A stretch of DNA of 64,000 nucleotides from Desulfothermus sp964427155 (GCA_964427155.1 CAYRSC010000025.1:1-64000), one strand, 5' to 3'; counted from the first letter of the stretch, positions 52,842-60,557 are shown. Program-made: numbers and translations. The notes: a model not told the origin generated them from the sequence alone.

Positions 52842-53640
52842 AGGTAAAACCTCCTACTATAGTTGGCCATCCACTTTCCATACCCACTATCCCAAATATC
52901 CTGGCCCCCCCATTAAGGAGCCTTTGTCTTATATCCATTATATGAGAAGGGAAGAGACCTGAGAGGATAAAGAACCTCTTCTGGAAAAAGGCCCTTTCCT
53001 CCATAAGTTGCAAAAGCACATCAAAATGTATGTTGGCAATTATCAGATCCACAGGAAGATACGTAAAATCCTGGGCACGGCCCCTCACTGGCAATATCCT
53101 ATCCTCAAAACCATTTAGACGTATATTATGCCAGGCTGTTTTAACAGCTAATGGATTTAAATCAAGGGCAAAAATACCACTCGCACCCTTTTTGGCACAA
53201 AATAGAGATAAGATACCAGTGCCACATCCCATATCCACAACAGAGTCTATCCTCTCCAGAGAAAAAAGGATATTCAATGCCTCAAGACAATTATAGGTGG
53301 TTGGGTGATTTCCTGCCCCAAACACCACCGAGGGATCCAGAAGTATGTCTCCATCCCTGAGCCTCTTACTCTCCCATATGGGAACTATCCTAACATCCCC
53401 TATGGCTATCTCTTCAAACCTTCCTCCAATCCATTCAAAATAATCCACCTTAAAGGAATCCTGAAGGACCAGTTTCTCTTCCTCTAACGCCCTCTCAACG
53501 AGTTCAGACTCAGGCCGCGAGAAAAAGAGAAAACTCTCCCCCTCCTCTTCCCAGGTTCCCAAAAAAGAGGGAGAATTTATAGGAGAAGAGAACCTCCCCT
53601 TTATATAATAGATGTAAAGGGAAGAAGGTGCTCTATGCAT
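52825..53640 (-). CDS. PrmA-like SAM-dependent methyltransferase
   Basis: A 271-residue class I methyltransferase of the PrmA (ribosomal protein L11 methyltransferase) group: LLDPSVVFGAGNHPTTYNCL (PrmA has FGTGxHxTT), SAM motif I VVDMGCGTGILSLF, motif II FALDLNPLAV and NPPF-like ANIHFDV. The first 70 residues are not like the PrmA N-terminal domain. It sits inside the corrinoid/acs series between cooC and an ASKHA gene, overlapping the latter, so the substrate may be a protein of this pathway rather than L11. That is inference; ordinary PrmA duty cannot be excluded. Confidence 0.82.
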   Translation of the reverse strand: MHRAPSSLYIYYIKGRFSSPINSPSFLGTWEEEGESFLFFSRPESELVERALEEEKLVLQDSFKVDYFEWIGGRFEEIAIGDVRIVPIWESKRLRDGDILLDPSVVFGAGNHPTTYNCLEALNILFSLERIDSVVDMGCGTGILSLFCAKKGASGIFALDLNPLAVKTAWHNIRLNGFEDRILPVRGRAQDFTYLPVDLIIANIHFDVLLQLMEERAFFQKRFFILSGLFPSHIMDIRQRLLNGGARIFGIVGMESGWPTIVGGFTCDKAP

Positions 53641-53644
53641 GTGG

Positions 53645-54391
53645 TTAGATTATCTTTTCAAAGAGATTATACGCCGCCTTTACTGCCTCACTCTCTGGAG
53701 GAAGCTCAAAGGTGGGCCTGCCCTGCATATCATACTCCCCAATGAGAGGGTCCCTTGGAATATATCCCACCAGTTTTAATCCCGTACTCTCTATAACCTT
53801 TTCTATGGCCTCTGGAATCTCCCCTTCCACATTGTTAAGCACCAAAAACACATCCCCTATCACCACATGGAGTCCCTCTGCCAGTTCCTTTATCCTAGCC
53901 GCGGCCTGCAGACCCCTCTTAGAGGGATCAGATACAATGATAAGCACATCCACATCCCTGGTGGTAAGCCTGCTGATGTGCTCCATACCAGCCTCATTGT
54001 CTATCACTATATACTCATAATTAGAGACCAGCTTTCTCAAAAACTCACTTAAAAGGGTATTGGCGGCACAATAGCACCCCTGGCCCTCAGGTCTACCCAT
54101 TACCACCAGATCAAACTTTTCTGTCTCCACTATGGACTCCTCCAGTTTGGTGTCCATAAATCTGTCCTTTGTCATCCCCACAGGGACCTGCCCCCTCTTC
54201 ATCTGCTCCCTCACATCCCCCAGGGTGGTCTCCACTGCCACGCCCAGCACCTCATTGAGATTGTAATTGGAATCTGCATCCACTGCCAGAACAGGATATT
54301 TATCCCTCTCAATGAGGTAACGTATCAATAATCCACACAATGTGGTCTTACCCACTCCACCCTTACCTGAAAAGGCTATGGTATATGCCAT
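53645..54391 (-). CDS. cooC: CooC/AcsF-type nickel-insertion ATPase (first of two)
   Basis: A 248-residue MinD/SIMIBI-class ATPase maturing the nickel sites of CODH or acetyl-CoA synthase. Deviant Walker A FSGKGGVGKTTLC at the N-terminus with both lysines, the DADSN switch (about 38), the metal-binding CxC in GQGCYCAANTLL (about 104-110), and IDNEAGMEHISRL (about 131). Dimeric CooC proteins bind nickel through this CxC. Two bases separate it from the preceding paralogue. Which of the two serves AcsB and which CODH cannot be told. Confidence 0.93.
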   Translation of the reverse strand: MAYTIAFSGKGGVGKTTLCGLLIRYLIERDKYPVLAVDADSNYNLNEVLGVAVETTLGDVREQMKRGQVPVGMTKDRFMDTKLEESIVETEKFDLVVMGRPEGQGCYCAANTLLSEFLRKLVSNYEYIVIDNEAGMEHISRLTTRDVDVLIIVSDPSKRGLQAAARIKELAEGLHVVIGDVFLVLNNVEGEIPEAIEKVIESTGLKLVGYIPRDPLIGEYDMQGRPTFELPPESEAVKAAYNLFEKII

Positions 54392-54393
54392 TG

Positions 54394-55158
54394 TTATTCC
54401 CCTTTTTGTTTCATTTTATATCCAAAGTAGGAAAGTATCTTCCCACATATTTCATCTATCGTCCCCTGCTCAGGAAGGTCTAATACACAGGAGGAAGAGG
54501 CCTGCCTCTCCTCCAGGGATTTTAGATATGGAATAGTGGCTATTAAAGGAGGAAGGGTTATGTCCTTGGGAATAGAAAAGTCTCCCCCCATACGATTTAT
54601 TACAAGGGCCTGTCTCTGAAGCCCTAATTCCTTGGCAAGGACACTTATACGAGATGCAGTAATAAGGCCCCGAATGCTAGGCTCACTTACCACCACCAGT
54701 CCATCCACACTACTTATGGTCCCCCTTCCAAGATGTTCCACTCCTGCCTCCAGATCTACTATCAACCATTGAGAACTCCTAAGGATAAGATAGGCAAGCA
54801 GGGCCTTCAACAGGGCATTTGGTGCACATCCACAGCCAGCACCAGCCCCCGCAATGGTCCCCATTACCAGCAACTTCATCCCCCTTACATCCTTGGCAAG
54901 TTTATAAGGAAGGTCCTCTACCTCAGGGTTTAAGTTTATAAATACCCCTGTGCCCACCCTCTCTTGAATAAGCCTCTTTTGATTTACCAGAGGGGTTGGT
55001 ACCTCATCCATGGAAAGCCCCAGGGCAGGTCCCAGGGATATGGCGGTGTCCGCATCTATCATCCACACCTCCTGGCCCTCCCTGGTCAAATAATCCCCTA
55101 ACCATGCCGCAAGGGTGGTCTTCCCCACCCCGCCTTTACCAGCTACTGCTAACTTCAT
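54394..55158 (-). CDS. cooC: CooC/AcsF-type nickel-insertion ATPase (second of two)
   Basis: A 254-residue paralogue of the next gene: Walker A VAGKGGVGKTTLAAWLG at the N-terminus, IDADTAISLGPALG (about 34), the CxC motif in GCGCAPNALLKALL (about 109-111) and VDLEAGVEHLGRGT (about 136). It is more diverged in the C-terminal third. As the first gene of the leftward acs series it begins 375 bases from the divergent metV gene; GAGAGG precedes the ATG. Confidence 0.92.
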   Translation of the reverse strand: MKLAVAGKGGVGKTTLAAWLGDYLTREGQEVWMIDADTAISLGPALGLSMDEVPTPLVNQKRLIQERVGTGVFINLNPEVEDLPYKLAKDVRGMKLLVMGTIAGAGAGCGCAPNALLKALLAYLILRSSQWLIVDLEAGVEHLGRGTISSVDGLVVVSEPSIRGLITASRISVLAKELGLQRQALVINRMGGDFSIPKDITLPPLIATIPYLKSLEERQASSSCVLDLPEQGTIDEICGKILSYFGYKMKQKGE

Positions 55159-55362
55159 AACGACCTCTCATAATTGACTTTATTCCTATAGCCCAAGGAA
55201 ACAAGTTCACTTCTTATCTCCCCCACTAAATGGCATCCAGAGGTAATACTATAGCATTTTTATAAAATCAAACATTAAAAAGAGGTTATAGGCACTCATA
55301 ATCCCTTGAATGAAAGGAGAATAGCAGAAACAATATCTTATCTTATTCTGAGAAAAAGTTTG

Positions 55363-55392
55363 TTGACATAAATTTTACAAAGCGGTTATATC
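55363..55392 (+). promoter_or_regulatory. Promoter for the metV-metF-Qmo-like operon
   Basis: Perfect TTGACA at 55363-55368, an 18-base spacer and TATATC at 55387-55392. The start codon lies about 140 bases further, leaving a long leader. Confidence 0.6.
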
Positions 55393-55421
55393 TGGTGAGA
55401 AAAAATTTGTCTAATTATTTG

Positions 55422-55485
55422 GTGGAGTTCCCTATAGTTGAGAGATAGTAGGGAGGAGAAGGGTCATCTCCTCCATTTTTATTAA
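55422..55485 (+). promoter_or_regulatory. Possible attenuator in the metV leader
   Basis: GGAGGAGA at 55452-55459 and TCTCCTCC at 55467-55474 form an eight-pair stem with a seven-base loop followed by ATTTTTATT, a terminator in the sense of metV but placed before the gene. Upstream, GGTGGAG at 55421-55427 could instead pair with CTCCTCC with one mismatch, and CCCTAT (55430-55435) with ATAG..GGG, so an alternative fold exists. No known riboswitch consensus was recognised. Confidence 0.5.
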
Positions 55486-55535
55486 TCTAAAGGAACTATT
55501 AATAAATTCCAACTTCTTTGTGAAGGAGGCATGTG

Positions 55536-56213
55536 ATGATTGTAGGCAAGAGAAAACCCTTTGAGGAGATAAAGGGACTTATCCTACCCTACAAAAGGGT
55601 ACTCATAGTGGGGTGCGGGACGTGTGTGGCTGTATGTCTGGCAGGGGGAGAAAAGGAAGTTGAGACCTTGAAACATGAACTCACACTCTCACTCAAGGAA
55701 GAGGGATATGAATTTGGAGGAATCACCATTGAAAGACAATGTGATATGGAATTTCTGGAGGCACTTACAGCACATGTGGAGTCCTATGACGCCCTGCTCT
55801 CTATGGCCTGTGGGGCTGGGGTGCAGTTCCTGGCAGAGCGTTTCCCCCAAAAACCTGTACTTCCTGCGGTAAATACCTCTTTTATAGGTGTAAACAAAAA
55901 TGTGGGATGGTATGAGGAGAGGTGCAGGGCATGTGGAGATTGTGTCCTGGGGATAACAGGGGGAATATGTCCAGTAACCATGTGTGCAAAGGGGCTCTTC
56001 AATGGACCCTGTGGAGGTACCAACAAAGGAAAGTGTGAGATAGATGAGAATCAACCCTGTGCCTGGTATATGATTTATGAACGGCTTAATGCACAGGGGA
56101 GACTGGAACAGATAATGGAGATAATACCAGCCAATAATTGGGAAAATCAGAGGCCACGCACGGTTATTCAACCTGGCTATGAAAAACTTTATGAAGAATC
56201 TGTGAAAGAATAA
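55536..56213 (+). CDS. metV: MetV, cysteine-rich methylenetetrahydrofolate reductase partner
   Basis: A 225-residue zinc/iron-sulfur-rich protein (methylene-THF reductase C-terminal domain family) that forms a complex with MetF in acetogens and related anaerobes. N-terminal part VLIVGCGTCVAVCLAGGEKE (about 22-41), middle SMACGAGVQFLAE, and a Cys-rich end with CRACGDCVLG, GGICPVTMCAKGLFNGPCGG and GKCEIDENQPCAW. AAGGAGG lies six bases before the ATG at 55536; a GTG one codon earlier is possible. It starts the operon with metF, 13 bases downstream. Confidence 0.92.
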   Translation: MIVGKRKPFEEIKGLILPYKRVLIVGCGTCVAVCLAGGEKEVETLKHELTLSLKEEGYEFGGITIERQCDMEFLEALTAHVESYDALLSMACGAGVQFLAERFPQKPVLPAVNTSFIGVNKNVGWYEERCRACGDCVLGITGGICPVTMCAKGLFNGPCGGTNKGKCEIDENQPCAWYMIYERLNAQGRLEQIMEIIPANNWENQRPRTVIQPGYEKLYEESVKE

Positions 56214-56226
56214 GGAGGAAATCCCC

Positions 56227-57168
56227 ATGGAAATAAGAAATCTGGAGGAAGCTGGCAAACTAGAGAGGGTATTGAAGGGTGGTCATTTTGCCTTCACTGC
56301 AGAGCTTGGTCCACCCAGGGGATGTAATATAGAAAAGGTGAAAAAAAAGATGTTCTATTTAAAGGACGTGGTGGATGCAGTAAATATCACAGATAATCAG
56401 ACAGCTATTGTAAGGATGTCCAGTCTGGTCACATGCTCCCTGTGTATCCAGGAGGGTCTGGAGCCAGTGTTTCAAATGGTGTGCAGGGACAGAAATCGCC
56501 TTGCCATGCAGGCGGATATCCTAGGTGGATATGTAATGGGAATACGCACTATGTTATGCCTCTCTGGGGACCATCAGAGCTTTGGAGACCATCCCCAGGC
56601 AAAAGGGGTATACGACATTGATTCTATCCAGTTAATCTCAATGGTTAAAAAGATGAGAGACCAGGGCAAATTCCTGGGGGGAGCAGATATAGATGTACCA
56701 CCCAAAAAGATGTTTATTGGAGCGGCGGCCAATCCCTTTGCAGATCCCTTTGATTGGCGGCCTCTTCGTCTGGCAAAAAAGGTAAAGGCCGGTGTAGACT
56801 TTATTCAGACCCAATGTATCTACAATATGAAAAAGTTCAGGGAGTGGATAAAGCGGGCAAATGACATGGGACTCACAGAAAGGGTCTATATCCTGGCAGG
56901 TATCACCCCCCTAAAAAGCGTAGGCATGGCTAGATACATGCAAAACAAGGTGCCTGGAATGGATGTGCCAGAAGAGTTAATCAAGAGGCTAAAGGCCGCG
57001 GGAAAGGAAAAGGCTGCAGAAGAGGGCATAAAAATAGCCTGTGAACAAATAGAAGAATTAAAAGAGATGAAGGGAATTGCAGGGATCCATCTAATGGCCA
57101 TAGAATGGGAACACAGGGTCCCGGAGATAGCAGAAAGGGCATCTCTATTGCCCAGACCCAAAGTATAA
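56227..57168 (+). CDS. metF: Methylenetetrahydrofolate reductase MetF
   Basis: FAD-dependent TIM-barrel enzyme reducing 5,10-methylene-THF to 5-methyl-THF, the last step of the methyl branch. The 313-residue protein shows FAFTAELGPPRGCNIEKV near the N-terminus with the catalytic-site Glu, NITDNQTAIVRMSS (about 57), QMVCRDRNRLAMQADILG (about 81-98) and CLSGDHQS (about 114), and FIQTQCIYNMKKFREW (about 197). It lacks an obvious NAD(P)H domain of its own, as in MetF proteins working with MetV and Hdr-like partners. AAGGAGG precedes the ATG. Confidence 0.95.
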   Translation: MEIRNLEEAGKLERVLKGGHFAFTAELGPPRGCNIEKVKKKMFYLKDVVDAVNITDNQTAIVRMSSLVTCSLCIQEGLEPVFQMVCRDRNRLAMQADILGGYVMGIRTMLCLSGDHQSFGDHPQAKGVYDIDSIQLISMVKKMRDQGKFLGGADIDVPPKKMFIGAAANPFADPFDWRPLRLAKKVKAGVDFIQTQCIYNMKKFREWIKRANDMGLTERVYILAGITPLKSVGMARYMQNKVPGMDVPEELIKRLKAAGKEKAAEEGIKIACEQIEELKEMKGIAGIHLMAIEWEHRVPEIAERASLLPRPKV

Positions 57169-57185
57169 AAACGAGGAGAGAAAAG

Positions 57186-58286
57186 ATGGACAAAAGGGTG
57201 GTAGTCGTGGGGGGAGGGATAGCTGGTCTTACTGCTGCCACGACCCTGGCAGAGGAAGGGGTTGAGGTGGCGGTAATAGAAAAGAGGCCCCTGCTAGGTG
57301 GCCTATCTGCCACCTTCACCTGCAAGGCCACAGATAGATGTCAGCAATGTGGGGCCTGCATGGTGGAGCAGACCCTAAAAAGGGCAGTATCTTCCCCCAA
57401 TATAAAATTTTACCTCCAATCAGAGGTAATAGGGATAGAGAAAAATGGCTCCTTCACCATAACCTTAAAAAGGTCTCCTTTCACAGGGGAGGAAACAGTA
57501 GCAACATATTCCAGATATAACAGGGAGTCCTTTTTAAAAGAAAAACAGGGTTCAGAAGACAAAATAAAGGCACAGGCAGTTATTCTGGCCACGGGATTTA
57601 CCCCCTTTGACCCCCGCAAGAGGCCCACTTATGGATATGGTCAATGGAAAAATGTCATTACAGGGGTGGAGATGGAGCAGATGCTAAGGGCTCGCTATGG
57701 GGTATTTTGCCCCTCTAATGGAAAAAAGGCAAAAAAGATAGCCTTTATTCAGTGCGTAGGGAGCAGAAATGCCCAGTTTAACACCCTGTGGTGTTCAGAG
57801 GTATGCTGTCCCTATGCCCTGCGGATGGGCTCCCTTATAAAACATATGGACCCAGAGGCAGAGGTATGGGTCTTTTTTATTGACCTGCAGAACGTTGGAA
57901 AGGAGGGAAAGGATTTTTTTAACACCCTTGGAGAGAGACTTAGGCTCGTAAATATTGTGCCAGTGGATATATTTGGAGAAAAAGACGGCAAGGTTACCAT
58001 TGCCTTTGAAGAGGACAATAGCCGCAAAAGGGAGACATTTGACCTGGTAGTACTCTCTGTTGGTATAAGCCCCAATAAAGACAACAGGGCCCTGGCAGAG
58101 GTGTTTGGAATTGAGATGGAGGAGAATGGATTCTTCAAAGAGGATGGAGAAAGAGGGACCTGCAAGAGTACCACCTCTGGAATATTTCTGGCAGGCACCT
58201 CCACAGGTCCCAAGGGCATCTTAGAGACCATCTCCCATGCCAGGGGAGCGGCCTTTGAAACCCTCACATATCTAGGAGGAGTTTAG
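57186..58286 (+). CDS. QmoA/HdrA-like FAD protein
   Basis: A 366-residue flavoprotein of the HdrA/QmoA group. The FAD motif VVVVGGGIAGLTAA opens the chain and GGLSATF follows; the cluster cysteines C46, C52, C55 and C58 (TFTCKATDRCQQCGACMVEQ) come early; ILATGFTPFDP (about 138), CVGSRNAQFNTLWCSEVCC (about 198) and the C-terminal GIFLAGTSTGPKGI complete it. It has no extra ferredoxin domain, so it corresponds to QmoA rather than full HdrA. An ATG 81 bases upstream is in frame but the GAGGAG before 57186 fits better. It sits between metF and a QmoB/MvhD-like gene, so it should pass electrons to MetF. Confidence 0.88.
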   Translation: MDKRVVVVGGGIAGLTAATTLAEEGVEVAVIEKRPLLGGLSATFTCKATDRCQQCGACMVEQTLKRAVSSPNIKFYLQSEVIGIEKNGSFTITLKRSPFTGEETVATYSRYNRESFLKEKQGSEDKIKAQAVILATGFTPFDPRKRPTYGYGQWKNVITGVEMEQMLRARYGVFCPSNGKKAKKIAFIQCVGSRNAQFNTLWCSEVCCPYALRMGSLIKHMDPEAEVWVFFIDLQNVGKEGKDFFNTLGERLRLVNIVPVDIFGEKDGKVTIAFEEDNSRKRETFDLVVLSVGISPNKDNRALAEVFGIEMEENGFFKEDGERGTCKSTTSGIFLAGTSTGPKGILETISHARGAAFETLTYLGGV

Positions 58287-58288
58287 TC

Positions 58289-59869
58289 ATGGATAAGGTG
58301 AAAGAAAAGATTCTGGTAATTGGAGGGGGTCTATCAGGGGTGCACACATGTAAAAAACTCCTTGAAAAGGGACTTGAGGTTACCCTTATAGATGAAGGTG
58401 AAGGTATGGAGGTGGACCCCTGTTATAGGGAGGATGGCCGTGCGTATTTTGAAAGATGCCTCAAGACCTTAAAAGATAACTCCCACATAAGCATAAGGGA
58501 AGCCACATCCCTAAAATCCATAAAGGGAGAAGCTGGTGCATTTGAGGTGGTGCTTTCTAAAGAAGGTGGAGAGGAAGAAGATAGCTTTGGGGCCATTGTG
58601 GCGGCAATCCCCTATTCTTATGAACCCATATTCCCACAATGGGGCCTTTCCCCTTCTCCTCATATACTCTCCACAGACAGTGCAGAAAGGGAATTTTCCA
58701 GTTCCAAGGGAAAGGGAGAAGTGTTTGTGTTTCTGATGGATTTTGAACAGGAGACCAATCCTATTTCTTTTAAGAGGAGCATCTCTCTAGCAAAAAAGAT
58801 CACAAAGGCGGGAGGAAGGGCATTTATAATTACCAGGTATGCCAAAGTGGCATGTCCAGGCATGGAAAAATTGGTTTCTGAGGCAAAACAAGAGGGGATT
58901 ATAATAATAAAGAGTCCCTCATCCCCTTCTATCTCCTTAAATGGAACAATAAGGGTCCAGACCTATGACACCATTTTGGAGAGGAGCGTAGAGATAGAGG
59001 CAGATAAGGTGGTGGTGGAGGACAGACCCCTCCCTGGACCCAGTGCGAAAAGACTGGCCCAACTCCTCATGATCCATCAAGACCCATCTGGTTTTCTACA
59101 AACCAACAATGTGAGAAGGGTCCCCATATTCACCAATAGAAAGGGGATCTTTGTAAGTGGAACTGCCGCTGGAATAAAACCCTTTTACCAGGTATTAACA
59201 GATGGACTGAATGTGGCACTGGAGGCCTGTTTGCTGGCAAAAGGAGAATCCATTTATGGTGCAAAAACAGAGATTGAGGTGGACACAGAAAAGTGTGCCA
59301 GGTGCCTTACCTGTTACAGGGTATGTCCTCATGGGGCAGTGGCCTGGAATGGAGAAAGGATAGTTATATCTCCCCTTATGTGCGAAGGTTGTGGAACGTG
59401 CGCATCTGAATGTCCCATGAATGCTATTCAGCTCAAGGAATTTGCAGATTCTGCAGTCTCTAAGGAGATAGGACAAAAAATTACCCCAAACTCCCCTGTG
59501 GTAATAGGGTTTTGCTGTCAGAATTCTGCCTTTGAGGCATGTGAGGAGGCAGTGGATAGAGGAGAACTCCCTGGGGAATTTTCCCCCATTAAGGTGCCCT
59601 GTGCAGGGAAAGTAGATGTGGAGTATATCATGGAGGCGCTAGTTAAGGGGGCACAGGGAGTGGTAATAGCGGGATGCCATCCTGGAAATTGCAGGTCAGA
59701 GAGGGGAAATACCTTTGCCTCCTATAGGATAGAGGCCATAAGGAAACTCCTAAAAGAGATAGGCATAGACCCAGGAAGGGTGGAATTTATAGGAGCGGCC
59801 TCAAATGAATGGGTGAGATTTGTCACGAAGATAAAGGAGTTTATAGCTCAAACCCATCAAAGCCACTAA
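58289..59869 (+). CDS. QmoB/HdrA-MvhD-like iron-sulfur protein with degenerate flavin domain
   Basis: A 526-residue protein: N-terminal HdrA-like Rossmann fold (1-320; LVIGGGLSGVHTCKKLLEKG), two [4Fe-4S] motifs (C336, C339, C342, C346 and C365, C368, C371, C375), and a MvhD/FrhD-like C-terminal domain (about 400-520) with cysteines C409, C410, C438, C463 and C468 that in MvhD bind a [2Fe-2S] cluster. The order matches QmoB. The usual ATG motif of the flavin fold is replaced (IVAAIPYSY), and GG-type motifs are weak, so flavin binding is uncertain. It overlaps no gene, follows the QmoA-like gene by two bases, and ends before a strong terminator. Probable electron-entry partner of MetVF. Confidence 0.87.
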   Translation: MDKVKEKILVIGGGLSGVHTCKKLLEKGLEVTLIDEGEGMEVDPCYREDGRAYFERCLKTLKDNSHISIREATSLKSIKGEAGAFEVVLSKEGGEEEDSFGAIVAAIPYSYEPIFPQWGLSPSPHILSTDSAEREFSSSKGKGEVFVFLMDFEQETNPISFKRSISLAKKITKAGGRAFIITRYAKVACPGMEKLVSEAKQEGIIIIKSPSSPSISLNGTIRVQTYDTILERSVEIEADKVVVEDRPLPGPSAKRLAQLLMIHQDPSGFLQTNNVRRVPIFTNRKGIFVSGTAAGIKPFYQVLTDGLNVALEACLLAKGESIYGAKTEIEVDTEKCARCLTCYRVCPHGAVAWNGERIVISPLMCEGCGTCASECPMNAIQLKEFADSAVSKEIGQKITPNSPVVIGFCCQNSAFEACEEAVDRGELPGEFSPIKVPCAGKVDVEYIMEALVKGAQGVVIAGCHPGNCRSERGNTFASYRIEAIRKLLKEIGIDPGRVEFIGAASNEWVRFVTKIKEFIAQTHQSH

Positions 59870-59943
59870 GGAGCATAAATAACAGTCAGGTAGAGGCCCT
59901 CCATCTATTAGCCAGATGTGAACCCTTCACCTCCTTTATTTCC

Positions 59944-59970
59944 AAGGCCCCTGGGGGGGCCTTTTTATTT
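59944..59970 (+). terminator. Terminator of the metV operon
   Basis: AAGGCCCC at 59944-59951 and GGGGCCTT at 59956-59963 form eight perfect pairs with a four-base loop, followed by TTTTTATTT. It lies about 75 bases past the last stop codon. Confidence 0.85.
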
Positions 59971-60017
59971 GTGCAAACCCACTGAGATCTCCAATATCCC
60001 CTTCTCCTCCCACCCCA

Positions 60018-60046
60018 TTGATTTTGTGCAAAAAATAGAGTAAGAT
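60018..60046 (+). promoter_or_regulatory. Candidate promoter for the response-regulator gene
   Basis: TTGATT at 60018-60023, a 17-base spacer and TAAGAT at 60041-60046, 64 bases before the start codon. Confidence 0.45.
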
Positions 60047-60110
60047 AAATCAAAGTGGCCATTTGGGAACCAGATAAAACTAAATTGTATAACCCAAAGG
60101 GGGGAATAAT

Positions 60111-60500
60111 ATGACACAGAGGGTATTGGTGGTAGATGACGACAGGGACTTTGCTGAGATACTACAGACAAAATTAGAAAGGGCGGGTTTTGAGGTGGAC
60201 ACGGCCTCCAATGGAGAAGAGGGGCTGGAAAAGATAAAAAATAATGCCCCAAACCTGGTGATACTTGATGTAATGATGCCCAAAAAGAACGGATTTGAGG
60301 TATGTCGGGAGGTAAAATCCGATCCTGAGCTTGCAGAGATCCCTATTATCATGCTTACTGCAGTGGCAGATCATATTGGGGAGACCAGTTATACCCAATA
60401 TGATGCCATGAATATAGAGGCAGAGGACTATATCCCAAAAGGACCAGATTGTTCAGACAAGGTGGTGGAGAGTGCCCAGAGGCTCTTGAGTTCGGAATAG
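60111..60500 (+). CDS. Single-domain response regulator
   Basis: A 129-residue receiver domain without an output domain. Acidic pocket VDDDRD at the N-terminus, phospho-acceptor Asp in VILDVMMPKKNGFEV (about residue 54), conserved Thr in IIMLTAVAD, and Lys in AEDYIPKGPD. A good AAAGGGGGG ribosome site precedes the ATG. It stands alone between a terminator and a convergent gene, so it must act through a partner elsewhere, for example as a phosphate shuttle. No sensor kinase lies next to it. Confidence 0.95.
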   Translation: MTQRVLVVDDDRDFAEILQTKLERAGFEVDTASNGEEGLEKIKNNAPNLVILDVMMPKKNGFEVCREVKSDPELAEIPIIMLTAVADHIGETSYTQYDAMNIEAEDYIPKGPDCSDKVVESAQRLLSSE

Positions 60501-60508
60501 ACAACAAT

Positions 60509-60543
60509 ATGCGCCCTTCCTGCTCCCCTCAGGAAAGGCGCAT
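60509..60543. terminator. Hairpin between convergent response-regulator and cimA genes
   Basis: ATGCGCC at 60509-60515 pairs with GGCGCAT at 60537-60543, and TTCCTG at 60517-60522 with CAGGAA at 60530-60535, leaving one opposed mismatch and a seven-base loop. T-runs are weak on both sides, but position between converging stop codons makes a shared terminator likely. Confidence 0.6.
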
Positions 60544-60557
60544 CTCTCTTGCCCCAT

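Larger units (their letters stand above)
55159..55535. other. Divergent regulatory region between the acs and met operons
   Basis: About 375 A+T-rich bases with no credible gene separate the two divergent Wood-Ljungdahl operons. The right half holds a promoter (55363-55392) and a hairpin leader for metV. For the leftward acs series I see TATAGT and TATAAA-like elements (near 55245-55265) but no matching -35 box, so no confident promoter. Confidence 0.55.

Noticed and set aside
55421..55485. Known riboswitch (folate, SAM or cobalamin) in the metV leader
   Set aside because: I looked for the conserved core of these classes and found none; only the hairpin and possible competing pairing are supported.
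57105..57185. Longer start for the QmoA-like gene inside metF
   Set aside because: It would overlap metF by 64 bases; GAGGAG before 57186 and the flavin motif at residue 5 fit the short form.
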